Assembly: GCA_030426245.1 (NCBI GenBank)
Contig: JAUHYZ010000024.1
Span: 1 to 33,421 of the forward strand
Direction of reading: 5' to 3'
Source: Alphaproteobacteria bacterium
GTDB taxonomy: Bacteria > Pseudomonadota > Alphaproteobacteria > Sphingomonadales > Sphingomonadaceae
Length of the DNA stretch: 33,421 nucleotides
The notes beneath the pieces are model-generated. The model was not told where the DNA came from. It was given only the letters and a program-made list of their open reading frames with translations, and searched no databases. Positions 32,709 through 33,421 of the stretch are shown piece after piece. Position 1 is the stretch's first letter. The number at the start of each line of letters is the position of its first letter. Made by a program: the position numbers and the translations under genes.

Positions 32709-33421
32709 ATGGACGCACGCCCATCCCAGTCGCTGGCCGACCAGCTTTCCGCCGCTGCCGATTGGTGGCGCGAAGCGGGTGTGGACCTGGCCTTCACCGA
32801 CGAGCCGAATAGCTGGCTGGCCGATCCGGCACCGGATGCCAGGGATCAGGGCGCCGCAAAGAACGATGGGGAGAATGCCGCCCCTTCCGCGAGTACGCCT
32901 GCCGCCGTCCCTTCGCAGCCGCCGATCGGCGGAGATCCGGCCAATTGGCCTGCCGATCTGGAAAGCTTCGCCGCCTGGTGGCTGGCCGAACCCAGCCTGG
33001 ACGAAGGCGGTTCGCGCCCGCGCATCGCCCCGCGCGGCAAGGCAGGCGCCAGGCTCATGATCCTGGTGCCCGCGCCCGAGGCGGAAGATACCGAAACGCT
33101 GCTGTCCGGCCCGCAAGGCCGCCTGCTGGATAGCTTCCTGGCGGCGGCGGACGTTGCCGCGGAAGACGTCTATCTTGCGGCAGGTTTGCCGCGCCACATG
33201 GCCTTTGCGGACATACCGGATATGGCCCAGCGCGGGCTTGGCGCCGTCACCCTGCACCATATCGGCCTGGCCGCGCCGGAGAGGGTCCTTGTCCTGGGAA
33301 GAGACGTTCTGCCGCTTCTTGGCCACAATTTGGCGCAGAGTCCTGTATCTTTACGAAAAATTAACCATGAAGGGCGCAGCATTCCAGCTCTACAGGGCCG
33401 GAGCCTCGAACTCATGCTGCA
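32709..33421 (+). CDS. Uracil-DNA glycosylase superfamily-like protein (partial, runs off right edge)
   Basis: The frame from ATG 32709 stays open to the window end (237 codons). It has a variable, Pro/Ala-rich N-terminal third (about residues 45-80). A core follows with LMILVPAPEAEDTETLLSGPQGRLL (split at about residues 117-141), DVYLAAGLPRHMAF, LHHIGLAAPERVLVLGRDVLPLLG and KINHEGRSIPA. The LLSGPQG...LL segment and the VLVLGR strand match the type 4/5-like UDG fold. The usual N-terminal Fe-S cysteines of family 4 are not present in the visible part, so catalytic activity is uncertain. The missing C-terminus would settle it. Confidence 0.72.
   Translation, partial: MDARPSQSLADQLSAAADWWREAGVDLAFTDEPNSWLADPAPDARDQGAAKNDGENAAPSASTPAAVPSQPPIGGDPANWPADLESFAAWWLAEPSLDEGGSRPRIAPRGKAGARLMILVPAPEAEDTETLLSGPQGRLLDSFLAAADVAAEDVYLAAGLPRHMAFADIPDMAQRGLGAVTLHHIGLAAPERVLVLGRDVLPLLGHNLAQSPVSLRKINHEGRSIPALQGRSLELML

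Noticed and set aside
1-33421. tRNA genes, CRISPR arrays or phage modules
   Set aside because: I saw no T-loop-like sequence in a cloverleaf context, no regular repeat-spacer pattern and no integrase or structural phage genes.

Overview
The window looks like chromosomal DNA of a GC-rich alphaproteobacterium, most likely from the Sphingomonadales (Sphingomonadaceae or Erythrobacteraceae). The basis is the gene content: RNase E with a large acidic insertion beside an AmiC-type amidase and PBP1A, exosortase-A-type accessory enzymes, a CmcJ/NvfI-like oxygenase, and many ATGA/GTGA/TTGA stop-start overlaps. The placement is inferred from protein character, since no marker gene was searched. I saw no tRNA, rRNA, CRISPR array, transposase or phage gene.

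Layout. 1-4158 (minus strand) is an envelope group: AmiC-type amidase, PBP1A and a secreted peroxiredoxin. A divergent region at 4159-4693 holds a candidate promoter and a long, hairpin-rich leader for RNase E (4694-7465). A strong hairpin separates rne from a convergent METTL7-like methyltransferase. 8374-11473 (plus) carries sdhB, a GFA-family zinc protein and zapE, with overlapping ends, followed by a pirin. 11511-16847 is the most unusual block: an RpfF/DSF-synthase-like crotonase, a DAP-decarboxylase-like PLP enzyme, an AMP-forming acyl ligase, a GNAT/FemAB-like transferase and a dedicated acyl carrier protein, arranged as two arms that diverge from overlapping starts. 16829-22982 (minus) is a housekeeping run: ispE, N-formylglutamate amidohydrolase, ilvD, nnrDE and a RlmD/RumA-type RNA methyltransferase. 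23087-25023 is a LysR regulator diverging from a CmcJ/NvfI-family oxygenase. 25027-27796 holds a permease convergent with a dicarboxylate/amino acid symporter. Its junction is partly duplicated exactly 1300 bp upstream as a degenerate scar. 28149-29075 encodes an OmpA-domain secreted protein with a textbook terminator. 29203-32617 (minus) has ETF-ubiquinone oxidoreductase, a quinone-oxidoreductase-like enzyme and a small histidine-bearing membrane protein. A uracil-DNA-glycosylase-like gene runs off the right edge.

How the genes may work together. The 11.5-16.9 kb block has every part needed for carrier-bound chemistry: activation (ligase), tethering (ACP), decarboxylation (PLP enzyme), dehydration or hydrolysis of an acyl thioester (crotonase) and transfer (GNAT). 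The ligase/ACP/DAP-decarboxylase-like/transferase combination resembles the butirosin side-chain logic (BtrJ/BtrI/BtrK/BtrH). The crotonase carries the paired glutamates of diffusible-signal-factor synthases. A product cannot be read from the sequence, but a secreted fatty-acid signal or an acyl/aminoacyl envelope modification are reasonable hypotheses.
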